Of a DNA stretch of 64,000 bases, positions 33,284 to 42,004 are shown one piece after another. Source of the stretch: SB11 sp964584305 (lineage in GTDB: Bacteria > Bacteroidota > Bacteroidia > UBA8524). Position 1 is the first letter of the stretch. Every line of letters starts with the position of its first letter. A program made the translations under genes and the position numbers. Below the pieces are notes generated by a model. The model saw only the letters and a list, made by a program, of their open reading frames with translations. It searched no databases and was not told the DNA's origin. Location: contig CAZOZL010000003.1 in assembly GCA_964584305.1 (NCBI GenBank), positions 248,001-312,000 of the forward strand, in the 5' to 3' direction.

Positions 33284-34363
33284 TTGTTTAAAAAAGCAGG
33301 CATAGTATTAATTTTTATAATGGCATGGCAGTTTAGCTATGCTTATACGGATAAGCCTGTTTTAATCCATTTAAATAAAAAAGAGCAGCTGGATACATTT
33401 GGCTTTAACTTAGTAAAATCACTACCAAAATTAGTATATTCATTAGTAAAAGAGGGTAAAGTAAAGCTATGGGATTCTCCTAAAAAAACTATCCAAATCT
33501 CTTTTGCTACCTTAAATAATATAGAAAATAGTACTGCTACTAAATTTATTGAAACCAAAGATTTGTTTTTTAACGAAGTGTGGAGCAGCACCCGCAAAAA
33601 AACCACTTTCAATATTTTAGGCTTCTCTTTCATTAATAAAAACGAAAAAGGCAACTCGGTATCCTATGGTTTTATTGATATGGAAGATATCTATTTACTA
33701 CTTGCTGATAGTATTATCCCTACCAATGCCAATGGCTCGTATAATATTACCTTTATTGATGCTTTGTATAGCCGCAACTACCATTTTAATGTGGTACAGT
33801 TTGGCAATAGCACATTTAAAAACGATATTTCACAATCGCTATCAGTAAAAGAAAAAGCCTTTAACAAAAAAAAGCGGATAATAAACAAGATAGTTTTATC
33901 TACTGCAAAAAGCATAGTATATGAAATTGTGAAAACTGAGAAAAGCAAAGGTTTTTACAAAGCAATGCAAGGCTTTTTAAATGATAACCCTGAGTTTTTC
34001 TTTAACAATGGAGGAAACAAAGTTTTTACCCACCTGTTGCCCAGCTTCTATTTTTCTATAAGTAAAATAGAGATAACAGAATTTTGGGATAAAACGGACG
34101 GGTTAACCACCTATACCCCACAATATATTCGACTTTATTTTAACAATATACCGCTACCGCCTATTTCAATGGAAAAGTTTAATATATACCGACTAAAAAT
34201 AGCATTTCAAGATATTAAATACACATTACAAGTAAAGAATTTTGACTATATACTTAAAAAAATTAATCACCAAGAGATACCGTCTGCACAATCAGGCAAG
34301 TATATTAAAGCATTTGAAAACTATTTCTGGACACAAATAACCGAATACGTCAAGTATGACTAA
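33284..34363 (+). CDS. Secreted protein of unknown function
   Basis: 359 residues from a TTG at 33284. This start gives a full signal peptide (MFKKAGIVLIFIMAWQFSYA); the first ATG (33320) would cut it. The mature protein mixes strands and helices with many aromatic residues and a Lys-rich centre (KEKAFNKKKRIINK), and has no domain I recognise. It begins 17 bp after gcdH and its end overlaps the phosphohexomutase start by 8 bp, so it may be read in one transcript with both. Similarity to gliding-motility GldN-type proteins was considered but is not supported. Confidence 0.72.
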   Translation: MFKKAGIVLIFIMAWQFSYAYTDKPVLIHLNKKEQLDTFGFNLVKSLPKLVYSLVKEGKVKLWDSPKKTIQISFATLNNIENSTATKFIETKDLFFNEVWSSTRKKTTFNILGFSFINKNEKGNSVSYGFIDMEDIYLLLADSIIPTNANGSYNITFIDALYSRNYHFNVVQFGNSTFKNDISQSLSVKEKAFNKKKRIINKIVLSTAKSIVYEIVKTEKSKGFYKAMQGFLNDNPEFFFNNGGNKVFTHLLPSFYFSISKIEITEFWDKTDGLTTYTPQYIRLYFNNIPLPPISMEKFNIYRLKIAFQDIKYTLQVKNFDYILKKINHQEIPSAQSGKYIKAFENYFWTQITEYVKYD

Positions 34364-35774
34364 CAAAATGAACGAAAAAATTAAATTTGGAACTGACGGG
34401 TGGCGAGCTATCATAGCCCAAGAATATACCCTTGATAATCTTGCCCGTGTAGCAGAAGCCACAGCACAATGGATGGTGAATAATAGCAATGCACCCAGCG
34501 CAGTTTTAGGACACGATTGCCGCTTTGCGGGTGAACTATTTGCAGAGACTACCGCTGTAATTTTTGCCAAAAAAGGTATAAAAGTGTACTTGGGCAAAGG
34601 TTTTGTTAGCACCCCTATGATATCGCTAAGTACACTTAGTCGCAATGCCTTTGCAGGTATAGTAATAACTGCCAGCCACAACCCGCCCAGCTACAATGGC
34701 TTTAAAATAAAAGCAAACTACGGTGGTCCTGCAACCCCTGATATGATAGATGAGGTAGAAAATTTAATTCCCGATGCTACTGAAATACCTACTGAAACAG
34801 TAGCGCACTATGTAGAAAAAGGATTGATAGAGTACATAAACCTTGAAGATGAATATGTAGCAGAAGTAGAAAAAAGTTTTGATATAGAGGCGATAAAAAA
34901 CTCGGGGATAAACATAGCCTACGATGCTATGTATGGGGCAGGGCAAAATGTAATGCGCCGTTTATTTCCTGATGCTACTTTTTTGCATTGCGAAAACAAC
35001 CCTGGGTTTGACGGGCAAGCCCCCGAACCTGTACATAAAAACCTAACAGAAATGAGCGAGACTATTCGCTTAGCAGGTGATATTGATTTTGGTTTGGCTA
35101 CCGATGGTGATGCAGACCGTATTGGTTTGTACAATAGTACAGGTAAGTTTATAGACTCGCACCACATTATACTATTGCTAATAAACTATTTAGCAAAACA
35201 CAAAAACCTTACGGGCAAAGTAGCCGTTAGTTTTAGCTGTACCGATAAAATAAAAGACCTGTGTAAGCAATTTGGCTTAGAAGCTATAATTACCAAAATA
35301 GGGTTTAAATATATTTGTCAATATATGGTAGATGATGATGTACTGGTAGGTGGAGAAGAAAGCGGAGGCATAGCCATTAAAGGACATATCCCCGAACGTG
35401 ATGGTATTTGGATAGGTATAGTCCTGCTTGAATTTATGGCAAAAACAGGCAAAACACTTGATGTGCTTATAGAAGAGGTATATACCCTAATTGGTGGTGC
35501 TTTTGCTATGGAGCGGGTAGATCACCGTATTAGTGAAGAATTGAAACAAAAAGTACTTACCCTTTGTAAAGAAAACAAAATTGCTTCTGTGGGGGGAATA
35601 CCCGTTGAAAAAGTGGAAGATACAGACGGATGGAAATTACACTTGGGCAATAGCGAGTGGTTAATGATACGTGCAAGCGGTACTGAACCTGTATTGCGTA
35701 CATACTGCCAAGCAGAAACATCAAAACGGGCTTTTCATTTGTTAGACCTATTAGCCGCAGAGATATTAAAATAA
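34356..35774 (+). CDS. Phosphoglucomutase/phosphomannomutase family protein
   Basis: 472 residues, alpha-D-phosphohexomutase superfamily. The four functional loops are all present: the phosphoserine loop TASHNPPSYNG (Ser107), the metal loop TDGDADRIG (Asp250, 252, 254), the sugar-binding loop GGEESGG and the phosphate-binding RASGTEPVLRTY near 447. It interconverts hexose 1- and 6-phosphates; glucose versus mannose cannot be told from sequence alone. Its start overlaps the preceding gene by 8 bases. A second Met (residue 5) is possible. A strong terminator follows after 23 bases. Confidence 0.93.
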   Translation: MTNKMNEKIKFGTDGWRAIIAQEYTLDNLARVAEATAQWMVNNSNAPSAVLGHDCRFAGELFAETTAVIFAKKGIKVYLGKGFVSTPMISLSTLSRNAFAGIVITASHNPPSYNGFKIKANYGGPATPDMIDEVENLIPDATEIPTETVAHYVEKGLIEYINLEDEYVAEVEKSFDIEAIKNSGINIAYDAMYGAGQNVMRRLFPDATFLHCENNPGFDGQAPEPVHKNLTEMSETIRLAGDIDFGLATDGDADRIGLYNSTGKFIDSHHIILLLINYLAKHKNLTGKVAVSFSCTDKIKDLCKQFGLEAIITKIGFKYICQYMVDDDVLVGGEESGGIAIKGHIPERDGIWIGIVLLEFMAKTGKTLDVLIEEVYTLIGGAFAMERVDHRISEELKQKVLTLCKENKIASVGGIPVEKVEDTDGWKLHLGNSEWLMIRASGTEPVLRTYCQAETSKRAFHLLDLLAAEILK

Positions 35775-35797
35775 AGTTTCAAAAAATATAACACTTC

Positions 35798-35836
35798 AAG
35801 TCCGTTTAGTATTTATACTAAACGGACTTATTTTTT
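35798..35836 (+). terminator. Intrinsic terminator after the phosphohexomutase gene
   Basis: AAGTCCGTTTAGTA (35798-35811) pairs perfectly with TACTAAACGGACTT (35816-35829) around a TTTA loop, followed by ATTTTTT. A 14-bp perfect stem. Confidence 0.85.
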
Positions 35837-35846
35837 AACGGGCTAT

Positions 35847-35877
35847 TATATGTCAAACTTTAAAAATTTGACATATA
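35847..35877. repeat. AT-rich inverted repeat
   Basis: TATATGTCAAA (35847-35857) and TTTGACATATA (35867-35877) are exact complements with a 9-base loop. It has no T-run, so it is not an obvious terminator. It lies in the 451-bp gene-free stretch 35775-36225. Confidence 0.5.
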
Positions 35878-35920
35878 TAGTACTCCAACTCACAAGTAAA
35901 TAGAGTTGAAATCCTACCTT

Positions 35921-35957
35921 GTTAAGGTTATGAATTGCGGCAGGTTTCAACCTGTTG
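35921..35957 (+). repeat. Interspersed repeat copy with palindrome CAGGTTTCAACCTG
   Basis: GTTAAGGTTATGAATTGCGG followed by CAGGTTTCAACCTG matches the reverse complement of 11925-11961 with one change. An open frame crosses this stretch (35906-36136), but it is made only of repeat sequence and is not credible as a gene. Confidence 0.65.
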
Positions 35958-36035
35958 CAAGAAAACGTCTGAATGGCACGGGCGGATTAAGTTATCGCTC
36001 AAAAAAAACAAAACACCAACTTATGAGTACTGCGT

Positions 36036-36054
36036 CCCTCTCCTTTGGAGAGGG
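36036..36054. repeat. CCCTCTCC-TTT-GGAGAGGG palindrome
   Basis: An 8-bp perfect stem with a TTT loop, followed by a run of G and later CTGGGTGAGG. As I recall, repeats of this form are common between genes in Bacteroidota genomes (REP-like). Rest of 35960-36225: nothing else recognisable. Confidence 0.6.
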
Positions 36055-36225
36055 GTTTTGTGATAATTGTACCTTCACCATTAAACTGGGTGAGGATATG
36101 AAGACTGTACTCAACTCACTCCGAATATACTTTTAGCCCAATTTTTGCAAAGCCAACCAATTTCATAATTATAATATTATTACTTACTTTGGGCAAAGTA
36201 AAATAATTACCATAAAACACGCACT

Positions 36226-36852
36226 ATGAAAATTTTAAAAACCACTTTAATTGTTTTAGCCGTAATAGCGGCTTTATTAGTTGTAATAGGTCTGTTCTTA
36301 CCTTCAGATTTTAAGGCAGAGCGTTCTGCTGTTATTGATGCACCCCAAGATGAACTTTTTGAACAAATTAACGATGTGAAAAATTGGAATAACTGGAATG
36401 CGTGGAACAAGATAGACTCTAACTGGAAGGTTACCTATAGTGATAATACTATTGGTGAAGGGGCTTCATACTCGTGGAAAAGTGAAGATAAAAATGTGGG
36501 AAATGGAAAAGTAATCATCACCAAATCAGAAGCAATGAGTATAGTAGAAGGTACTATGGAATTTGAGGGGATGGATCCTGCAAAAATTTACCATACGTTA
36601 GAACCTCAAGATGGGGGAGGAGTAAAAGTAACTTTTGGTATTAATTCTGATGTAGGAGGTAACATCTTTTTGAAATATATGTTCAATATGTTTGGCGATA
36701 AAATGGTGGGAGATAACTACGAAAAATCTTTGAAAGACTTAGAAGAATATGTTAAAAACAATCCCAAGCAAAAAGAACCCCTTGCAACACCTGTAATTAC
36801 TGAAGGTGATAGTACACAAAACCAAGAAATAACCACAGACCCTGTACAATAA
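36226..36852 (+). CDS. SRPBCC (polyketide cyclase-like) family protein with N-terminal membrane helix
   Basis: 208 residues. Residues 1-25 form one membrane helix (LIVLAVIAALLVVIGLFLP). The rest is a START/Bet v1-type fold: AERSAVIDAPQDELFEQIND, VKNWNNWNAWNKID, the central YSWKSEDKNVGNGKVIITKSE, and a final long helix (VGDNYEKSLKDLEEYVKNN). Such domains bind lipids or other hydrophobic ligands; the ligand here is unknown. The C-terminal 30 residues are a polar tail. It is a single gene, convergent with the DMT transporter. Confidence 0.85.
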   Translation: MKILKTTLIVLAVIAALLVVIGLFLPSDFKAERSAVIDAPQDELFEQINDVKNWNNWNAWNKIDSNWKVTYSDNTIGEGASYSWKSEDKNVGNGKVIITKSEAMSIVEGTMEFEGMDPAKIYHTLEPQDGGGVKVTFGINSDVGGNIFLKYMFNMFGDKMVGDNYEKSLKDLEEYVKNNPKQKEPLATPVITEGDSTQNQEITTDPVQ

Positions 36853-36872
36853 TATTAAACTATATATAGCAG

Positions 36873-36903
36873 AAGCCGCAACTTTATGTTGTGGCTTTTT
36901 TTG
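36873..36903 (+). terminator. Terminator overlapping the end of the convergent DMT gene
   Basis: AGCCGCAAC and GTTGTGGCT pair around TTTAT, followed by TTTTTT. The stop codon of the minus-strand transporter gene (36884-36886) lies inside the loop, so the same bases encode its last residues. Confidence 0.75.
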
Positions 36904-37783
36904 CTTTTTGCATCCCTCTATTTACAAAGTACACCCCAGTTAGTGTAAGCAGGGTAGAACTCGCAATCCACCAGTTTAGTCTTTCATTTAAAACTGCCCA
37001 GCCTAATAGTACTGCTACAATAGTATTCACATAGGTATGCATAGATACTATGGTAGCAGGCAATTTTTGCAATACATACATAAAAGAACCATAGGCTATA
37101 ATAGACCCAAATACTATTAGGTACATAAAAGCAATCCACGCTTTAGGCTCAACAGCCCCCAGTTGACCAAACTCACCCTTATAAAACGCAAAGGGTAAAA
37201 AAGCAAACCCGCTAATAAGCATTTGCCAACCTGTAAAATACAGTGCGTGCATTTTTATTTTTACGCGTTTGTTTAGCACAGTGCCAAATGCCCACGCTAT
37301 TACAGCTACAAACATGGCTATTATACCCGCCTTGTAATTAGCGTCTTGTAGTTCAGTAATATGCTCATATATATTGCCCAATTGCCCACTAAATCCCAAA
37401 GAAATACCTATAAAAACTATCCAGTTAGGTTTTTCGCTCAACATTAGCCAGCTAAAAAAAAAGATAACAAAAGGGGTAGTAGTACTTATAATAGCAGCCA
37501 CACTACTACTCACAAATTTTTCAGCCCATACATACAAGCCATTGCCAAAACCCAGCATTAGTATAGCCATTATAGTAATATGCCTAAACTGTGCAAGTGT
37601 AGGTAGTGGGTATTTCTTTAGTAAAAAATAAGAAAGGATAATAATACCTGCAATAAAATGGCGTGCTCCCGCAAACAGGAATGTAGGAAAACTCTCTACA
37701 CCTATGCGGATAGCTAAGTAGGTGGTTCCCCAAAACAATGAAACACTGGCAAATGCCAACCATGCTTTTTTTACATCACTCAC
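36884..37783 (-). CDS. EamA/DMT superfamily transporter
   Basis: 299 residues with ten membrane helices in two EamA repeats (about 10-140 and 155-290). It opens KKAWLAFASVSLFWGTTYLA, the usual first helix with its FWGTTYLAIR signature. It contains the repeat-joining segment FGTVLNKRVKIKMHALYFTGW and ends in a basic tail. Members export or import small metabolites such as amino acids or nucleotides; the substrate is unknown. The stop codon lies in the loop of the terminator for the convergent SRPBCC gene. Confidence 0.9.
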   Translation of the reverse strand: MSDVKKAWLAFASVSLFWGTTYLAIRIGVESFPTFLFAGARHFIAGIIILSYFLLKKYPLPTLAQFRHITIMAILMLGFGNGLYVWAEKFVSSSVAAIISTTTPFVIFFFSWLMLSEKPNWIVFIGISLGFSGQLGNIYEHITELQDANYKAGIIAMFVAVIAWAFGTVLNKRVKIKMHALYFTGWQMLISGFAFLPFAFYKGEFGQLGAVEPKAWIAFMYLIVFGSIIAYGSFMYVLQKLPATIVSMHTYVNTIVAVLLGWAVLNERLNWWIASSTLLTLTGVYFVNRGMQKAKKATT

Positions 37784-37961
37784 ACATATACTATTTAGCC
37801 CTCAAAAGTAGTGGTTTTTTTTGCTTGATTTTATACAAAATTAGTAGCCATAAACCTGTATTATTATATACATTTGCCCTATCAATTTTATAGCAGTGGT
37901 GCTACTCTAAACCAACTCAAAATAGTAGGGTGCTATTTTTTAAAAAAATGTTTTGAGCTGT

Positions 37962-37993
37962 ATTGTATTTACTCCAAAATAGACATACCTTTG
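37962..37993 (+). promoter_or_regulatory. Promoter of the rpsL ribosomal cluster
   Basis: ATTG (37962-37965), a 20-base spacer and TACCTTTG (37986-37993), 36 bases before the rpsL start. Its position at the head of a 17-kb co-directional cluster supports it. Confidence 0.7.
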
Positions 37994-38029
37994 CCGTCCT
38001 TTTAAAATTAGAATAATTGTAGATTAGAT

Positions 38030-38416
38030 ATGCCTACTATACAACAATTGGTAAGAAAGGGCAGGAAAACCTTGATTTTCAAGAGTAAATCTCCCGCCTT
38101 GGACAATTGCCCACAACGCAGAGGTGTTTGCACCCGTGTATATACTACCACGCCTAAAAAACCTAACTCGGCAATGCGTAAAGTTGCCCGTGTAAGGTTA
38201 TCGCATGGCAAAGAGGTAAACGCCTATATACCTGGTGAAGGACATAACTTGCAAGAACACTCTATAGTATTAGTACGTGGGGGTAGAGTAAAAGATTTAC
38301 CAGGGGTACGCTACCATATAGTGCGTGGGGCTTTAGATACTGCTGGTGTTGATGGGCGTAATCAAAGGCGTTCTAAATATGGAACAAAAAAACCTAAAGA
38401 CGCTGCTAAAAAATAA
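38030..38416 (+). CDS. rpsL: 30S ribosomal protein S12
   Basis: 128 residues. It opens MPTIQQLVRKGRK and carries the decoding-site loop TTTPKKPNSAMRKVARVRLS with unchanged lysines, the sites where streptomycin resistance arises, so the sequence looks wild type. S12 lies at the A-site interface. First gene of the cluster; a promoter lies 36 bases upstream and rpsG follows after 10 bp. Confidence 0.98.
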   Translation: MPTIQQLVRKGRKTLIFKSKSPALDNCPQRRGVCTRVYTTTPKKPNSAMRKVARVRLSHGKEVNAYIPGEGHNLQEHSIVLVRGGRVKDLPGVRYHIVRGALDTAGVDGRNQRRSKYGTKKPKDAAKK

Positions 38417-38426
38417 GTAAAAGGCA

Positions 38427-38894
38427 ATGAGAAAAAGTAAAGCGAAAAAAAGATTATTAAATCCAGACCCTAAATATAACGATAAACTGGTAACACGTTT
38501 CGTTAACAATTTGATGGTTGATGGTAAAAAACAATTGAGTTTTGCACTATTCTATAAATCATTAGATATAGTTGAAGGTAAATTAGAAGAGCCAGGTATT
38601 GATGTTTGGAAAAAAGCATTAAACAATGTAATGCCTTCGGTAGAGGTGAAAGCTCGCCGTGTAGGTGGTGCAACATTTCAAATTCCTATTGAAGTACCCG
38701 CTGATAAGAAAATTGCACGTGGCATGAAGTGGATGATTGATTACTCACGTAAACGTAACGAGAAATCATACCCCGAAAAATTAGCAGCAGAAATTATAGC
38801 CGCATCAAAAGGCGAAGGTGCAGCAGTGAAAAAGAAAGACGATACACACCGTATGGCAGAAGCCAATAAAGCATTCTCACATTTTAGAGTTTAA
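38427..38894 (+). CDS. rpsG: 30S ribosomal protein S7
   Basis: 155 residues, the normal length: MRKSKAKKRLLNPDPKYND, the central VEVKARRVGGATFQIPIEV that contacts 16S rRNA, and a basic C-terminus. S7 nucleates the head of the small subunit. It lies between rpsL and fusA as in the classical str operon. Confidence 0.98.
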   Translation: MRKSKAKKRLLNPDPKYNDKLVTRFVNNLMVDGKKQLSFALFYKSLDIVEGKLEEPGIDVWKKALNNVMPSVEVKARRVGGATFQIPIEVPADKKIARGMKWMIDYSRKRNEKSYPEKLAAEIIAASKGEGAAVKKKDDTHRMAEANKAFSHFRV

Positions 38895-38931
38895 GAAACT
38901 TAACAATAACAACCCGTTAATAAAAAAAATT

Positions 38932-41037
38932 ATGTCACTCGATTTAAAATACGTTAGAAACATTGGTATTGCTGCACATATTGATGCAGGTAAAACTACC
39001 ACTACCGAACGTATTTTGTATTACGCAGGGGTCAATCATAAAATAGGTGAAGTACACGATGGTGCTGCCACTATGGATTGGATGGCACAAGAGCAAGAAA
39101 GGGGTATTACCATTACTTCGGCTGCAACTACTGTATTTTGGGATTATGATGACAACAGATATAAAATCAACATTATAGATACCCCTGGGCACGTAGATTT
39201 TACTGTTGAGGTAAATCGCTCATTAAGGATATTAGATGGTTTAGTATTTTTGTTTAGTGCAGTTGATGGTGTTGAACCACAATCAGAAACCAACTGGCGT
39301 TTAGCAAACAATTATGATGTGGCTCGCATAGGATTCGTTAATAAAATGGATCGTTCGGGAGCTGATTTCTTAAACGTGGTTAAACAGGTAAAAGAAATGT
39401 TAGGTAGTCATGCAGTTCCACTGCAACTACCCATTGGTGCTGAGGAGAACTTCAAAGGAGTAGTTGATTTAATCAACTTCCGTGGAATGGTGTGGAATGA
39501 GGAAGACAAAGGAATGACCTACGAGGTTATCCCTATTCCCGAAGATATGCTTGAAGAAGCTACCTACTGGCGCGAGCAATTACTTGAGTCAGTTTCAGAG
39601 TACGATGATAACTTGATGGAAAAATTCTTTGATGATCCATCAACCATTACCGAGCGTGAGATATTAGCAGCACTGCGTCAAGCAACAATTGATGCTAAAA
39701 TAGTGCCTATGTTGTGTGGTTCAGCCTTTAAAAACAAAGGTGTACAAACCATGCTTGATTTGGTAATGGAAATATTACCAAGCCCTTTAGATAGAGAAAG
39801 CATAAAAGGTATAGACCCTAAATCAGGTGAGCCTATTTCTCGTCAACCAAAAGATACAGAGCCATTAGCAGCATTAGCATTTAAAATAGCTACCGACCCA
39901 TTTGTAGGTCGTTTGTGTTTCATCCGTGTATATTCAGGCTCTATTTCTGCAGGTTCGTATGTGTATAATATGCGTTCAGGCAATAAAGAGCGTATATCAC
40001 GTTTGTTCCAAATGCACGCTAAAACCCAAAACCCAATTGATAAATTAAGTGCAGGAGAGATTGGTGCGGCAGTGGGTTTTAAAGATATTAAAACGGGGGA
40101 TACCCTTTGCGATGAGAAAAATCAAATTATTCTTGAAGCAATGGACTTTCCTGACCCTGTTATTGGATTAGCTATTGAGCCTAAAACTCAGGCTGATGTA
40201 GATAAATTAGGTAATGCTTTAGCAAAACTTACCGAAGAAGACCCTACATTCCGTGCTAAAACAGATGAAGATACTGGGCAAACCATAGTATCAGGAATGG
40301 GTGAATTACACCTTGAAATTATTCTTGACCGTTTAAAACGTGAGTTTAAAGTTGAGTGTAACCAAGGAGCACCACAAGTAGCATATAAAGAAGCAATTAC
40401 AGGCTCTTATACCCATCGCGAAGTGTATAAAAAACAAAGTGGTGGGCGTGGTAAATTTGCTGATATCCAGTTTGAAATTAGCCCTGCTGATGAAGACCAT
40501 AAAGGCGGTTTACAATTTGTCAATCAAATAACAGGCGGGCATATTCCTCGTGAGTTTATTCCAGCAATACAAAAAGGATTTACCCAAGCAATGGCTACTG
40601 GTGTATTGGCAGGCTACCCTGTTGATAGCTTCAAAGTTCGTTTGTTTGATGGTTCTTTCCACGCAGTAGATTCAGATGCAATATCATTTGAGTTAGCGGC
40701 TAAACTGGCATTTAAAAATGCAAGCAAACAAGCCAACCCTGTATTGCTTGAGCCAATAATGAAAAATGAGGTAATTACTCCTGAAGAATATATGGGTGAT
40801 GTGATGGGCGATTTAAACAAACGCCGTGGACAAATGGAAGGTATAGATACACGTGCAGGAGCGCAAGTAGTAAAAGCAAAAGTACCTTTATCAGAAATGT
40901 TTGGTTATGTAACCACCCTTCGTACTATTACATCGGGTCGTGCTACATCAACTATGGAATTTTCGCATTATGCCGAAGCTCCTAAAAATATAACCGAAGA
41001 AGTATTAGCAAAAGTTAAAGGAATAGTAAACGCTTAA
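38932..41037 (+). CDS. fusA: Elongation factor G
   Basis: 701 residues. GTPase motifs: AHIDAGKTTTTER (P-loop), switch region with RGITITSA, DTPGHVDFTVEV, and NKMDRSGAD. Domains II-V follow, including GHIPREFIPAIQKGF and EMFGYVTTLRTITSGRAT. It drives ribosome translocation and helps recycling. Found between rpsG and rpsJ; no tuf gene follows, unlike the E. coli str operon. Confidence 0.98.
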   Translation: MSLDLKYVRNIGIAAHIDAGKTTTTERILYYAGVNHKIGEVHDGAATMDWMAQEQERGITITSAATTVFWDYDDNRYKINIIDTPGHVDFTVEVNRSLRILDGLVFLFSAVDGVEPQSETNWRLANNYDVARIGFVNKMDRSGADFLNVVKQVKEMLGSHAVPLQLPIGAEENFKGVVDLINFRGMVWNEEDKGMTYEVIPIPEDMLEEATYWREQLLESVSEYDDNLMEKFFDDPSTITEREILAALRQATIDAKIVPMLCGSAFKNKGVQTMLDLVMEILPSPLDRESIKGIDPKSGEPISRQPKDTEPLAALAFKIATDPFVGRLCFIRVYSGSISAGSYVYNMRSGNKERISRLFQMHAKTQNPIDKLSAGEIGAAVGFKDIKTGDTLCDEKNQIILEAMDFPDPVIGLAIEPKTQADVDKLGNALAKLTEEDPTFRAKTDEDTGQTIVSGMGELHLEIILDRLKREFKVECNQGAPQVAYKEAITGSYTHREVYKKQSGGRGKFADIQFEISPADEDHKGGLQFVNQITGGHIPREFIPAIQKGFTQAMATGVLAGYPVDSFKVRLFDGSFHAVDSDAISFELAAKLAFKNASKQANPVLLEPIMKNEVITPEEYMGDVMGDLNKRRGQMEGIDTRAGAQVVKAKVPLSEMFGYVTTLRTITSGRATSTMEFSHYAEAPKNITEEVLAKVKGIVNA

Positions 41038-41054
41038 ATAGCTTATAAAATTAG

Positions 41055-41363
41055 ATGGTAAGCCAAAAAATAAGAATAAAGTTAAAATCATACGACTACA
41101 ACCTGGTGGACAAGTCGGCTGAAAAAATCGTGAAAACAGTTAAGGGCACAGGAGCTGTAGTTAGTGGACCAATACCACTTCCTACCGAGAAAAAAATATA
41201 CACTGTGCTTAAATCACCACACGTAAACAAAAAAGCGCGTGAGCAATTTCAATATTGCTCATACAAAAGGCTGTTAGATATATACAACTCTTCAGCAAAA
41301 ACAGTAGATGCGCTAATGAAGTTAGAATTGCCCAGCGGGGTAGATGTGGAAATTAAAGTTTGA
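41055..41363 (+). CDS. rpsJ: 30S ribosomal protein S10
   Basis: 102 residues, usual length: QKIRIKLKSYDYNLVDKSA, GPIPLPTEKKIYTVLKSPHV, and the C-terminal LPSGVDVEIKV. Part of the 30S head; also the NusE transcription antitermination factor. Starts 17 bp after fusA, joining the str and S10 parts of the cluster. Confidence 0.98.
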   Translation: MVSQKIRIKLKSYDYNLVDKSAEKIVKTVKGTGAVVSGPIPLPTEKKIYTVLKSPHVNKKAREQFQYCSYKRLLDIYNSSAKTVDALMKLELPSGVDVEIKV

Positions 41364-41370
41364 TAGCACA

Positions 41371-42000
41371 ATGTTAGGAATTATAGGAAAAAAAGTAGGT
41401 ATGACAAGTATTTTTACCCCCGAAGGTAAAAATATTGCCTGCACAGTAATACAAGCAGGACCTTGCTTTGTAACCCAAGTTAAAAATAAAGATACTGATG
41501 GGTATAATGCAGTGCAACTGGCATACAGCGATAAAAAAGAAAAAAATACCCCTAAAGCAATGCAGGGGCACTTTAAAAAAGCAGGCATAAGCCCAAAAGC
41601 TAAACTTGTTGAATTTAAAGGAATACGTGAAGACCTTGACCATGAATTGAAAGTAGGAGACGAACTTAACGTTGATATTTTTGTAGAAGGTGAATTTGTT
41701 GATGTTATTGGAACATCAAAAGGTAAAGGCTTTCAAGGAGTTGTTAAACGCCACGGATTTAAAGGTGTGGGTATGGCTACACACGGGCAACACAACAGAC
41801 TGCGTGCGCCAGGTTCATTAGGTGCAGGTTCTTATCCTTCAAGGGTATTTAAAGGTACACGTATGGCCGGCCGTATGGGTGGCGACCGTGTAATGGCAAT
41901 TAACCTTGCAGTGATAAAAGTGATAAAAGATAAAAATTTATTGGTGGTTAAAGGGGCAGTTCCTGGAGCCAAAGGGTCATACGTAATAGTAGAGAGATAA
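41371..42000 (+). CDS. rplC: 50S ribosomal protein L3
   Basis: 209 residues from the ATG at 41371 (MLGIIGKKVGMTSIFTPEGK), the conserved N-terminus. The open frame reaches back to 41344 inside rpsJ, but that part does not match the family. KGFQGVVKRHGFKG and the long loop MATHGQHNRLRAPGSLG near the peptidyl transferase centre are present. Confidence 0.98.
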   Translation: MLGIIGKKVGMTSIFTPEGKNIACTVIQAGPCFVTQVKNKDTDGYNAVQLAYSDKKEKNTPKAMQGHFKKAGISPKAKLVEFKGIREDLDHELKVGDELNVDIFVEGEFVDVIGTSKGKGFQGVVKRHGFKGVGMATHGQHNRLRAPGSLGAGSYPSRVFKGTRMAGRMGGDRVMAINLAVIKVIKDKNLLVVKGAVPGAKGSYVIVER

Positions 42001-42004
42001 TATA

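Noticed and set aside
33284..34363. GldN-like gliding motility protein
   Set aside because: Only vague resemblance in size and secretion; no GldN motif and no gldK/L/M genes nearby.
35906..36136. 76-residue plus-strand open frame after the phosphohexomutase gene
   Set aside because: It is composed of the interspersed repeat (35921-35957) and the CCCTCTCC palindrome. No protein-like character, no promoter or start context.
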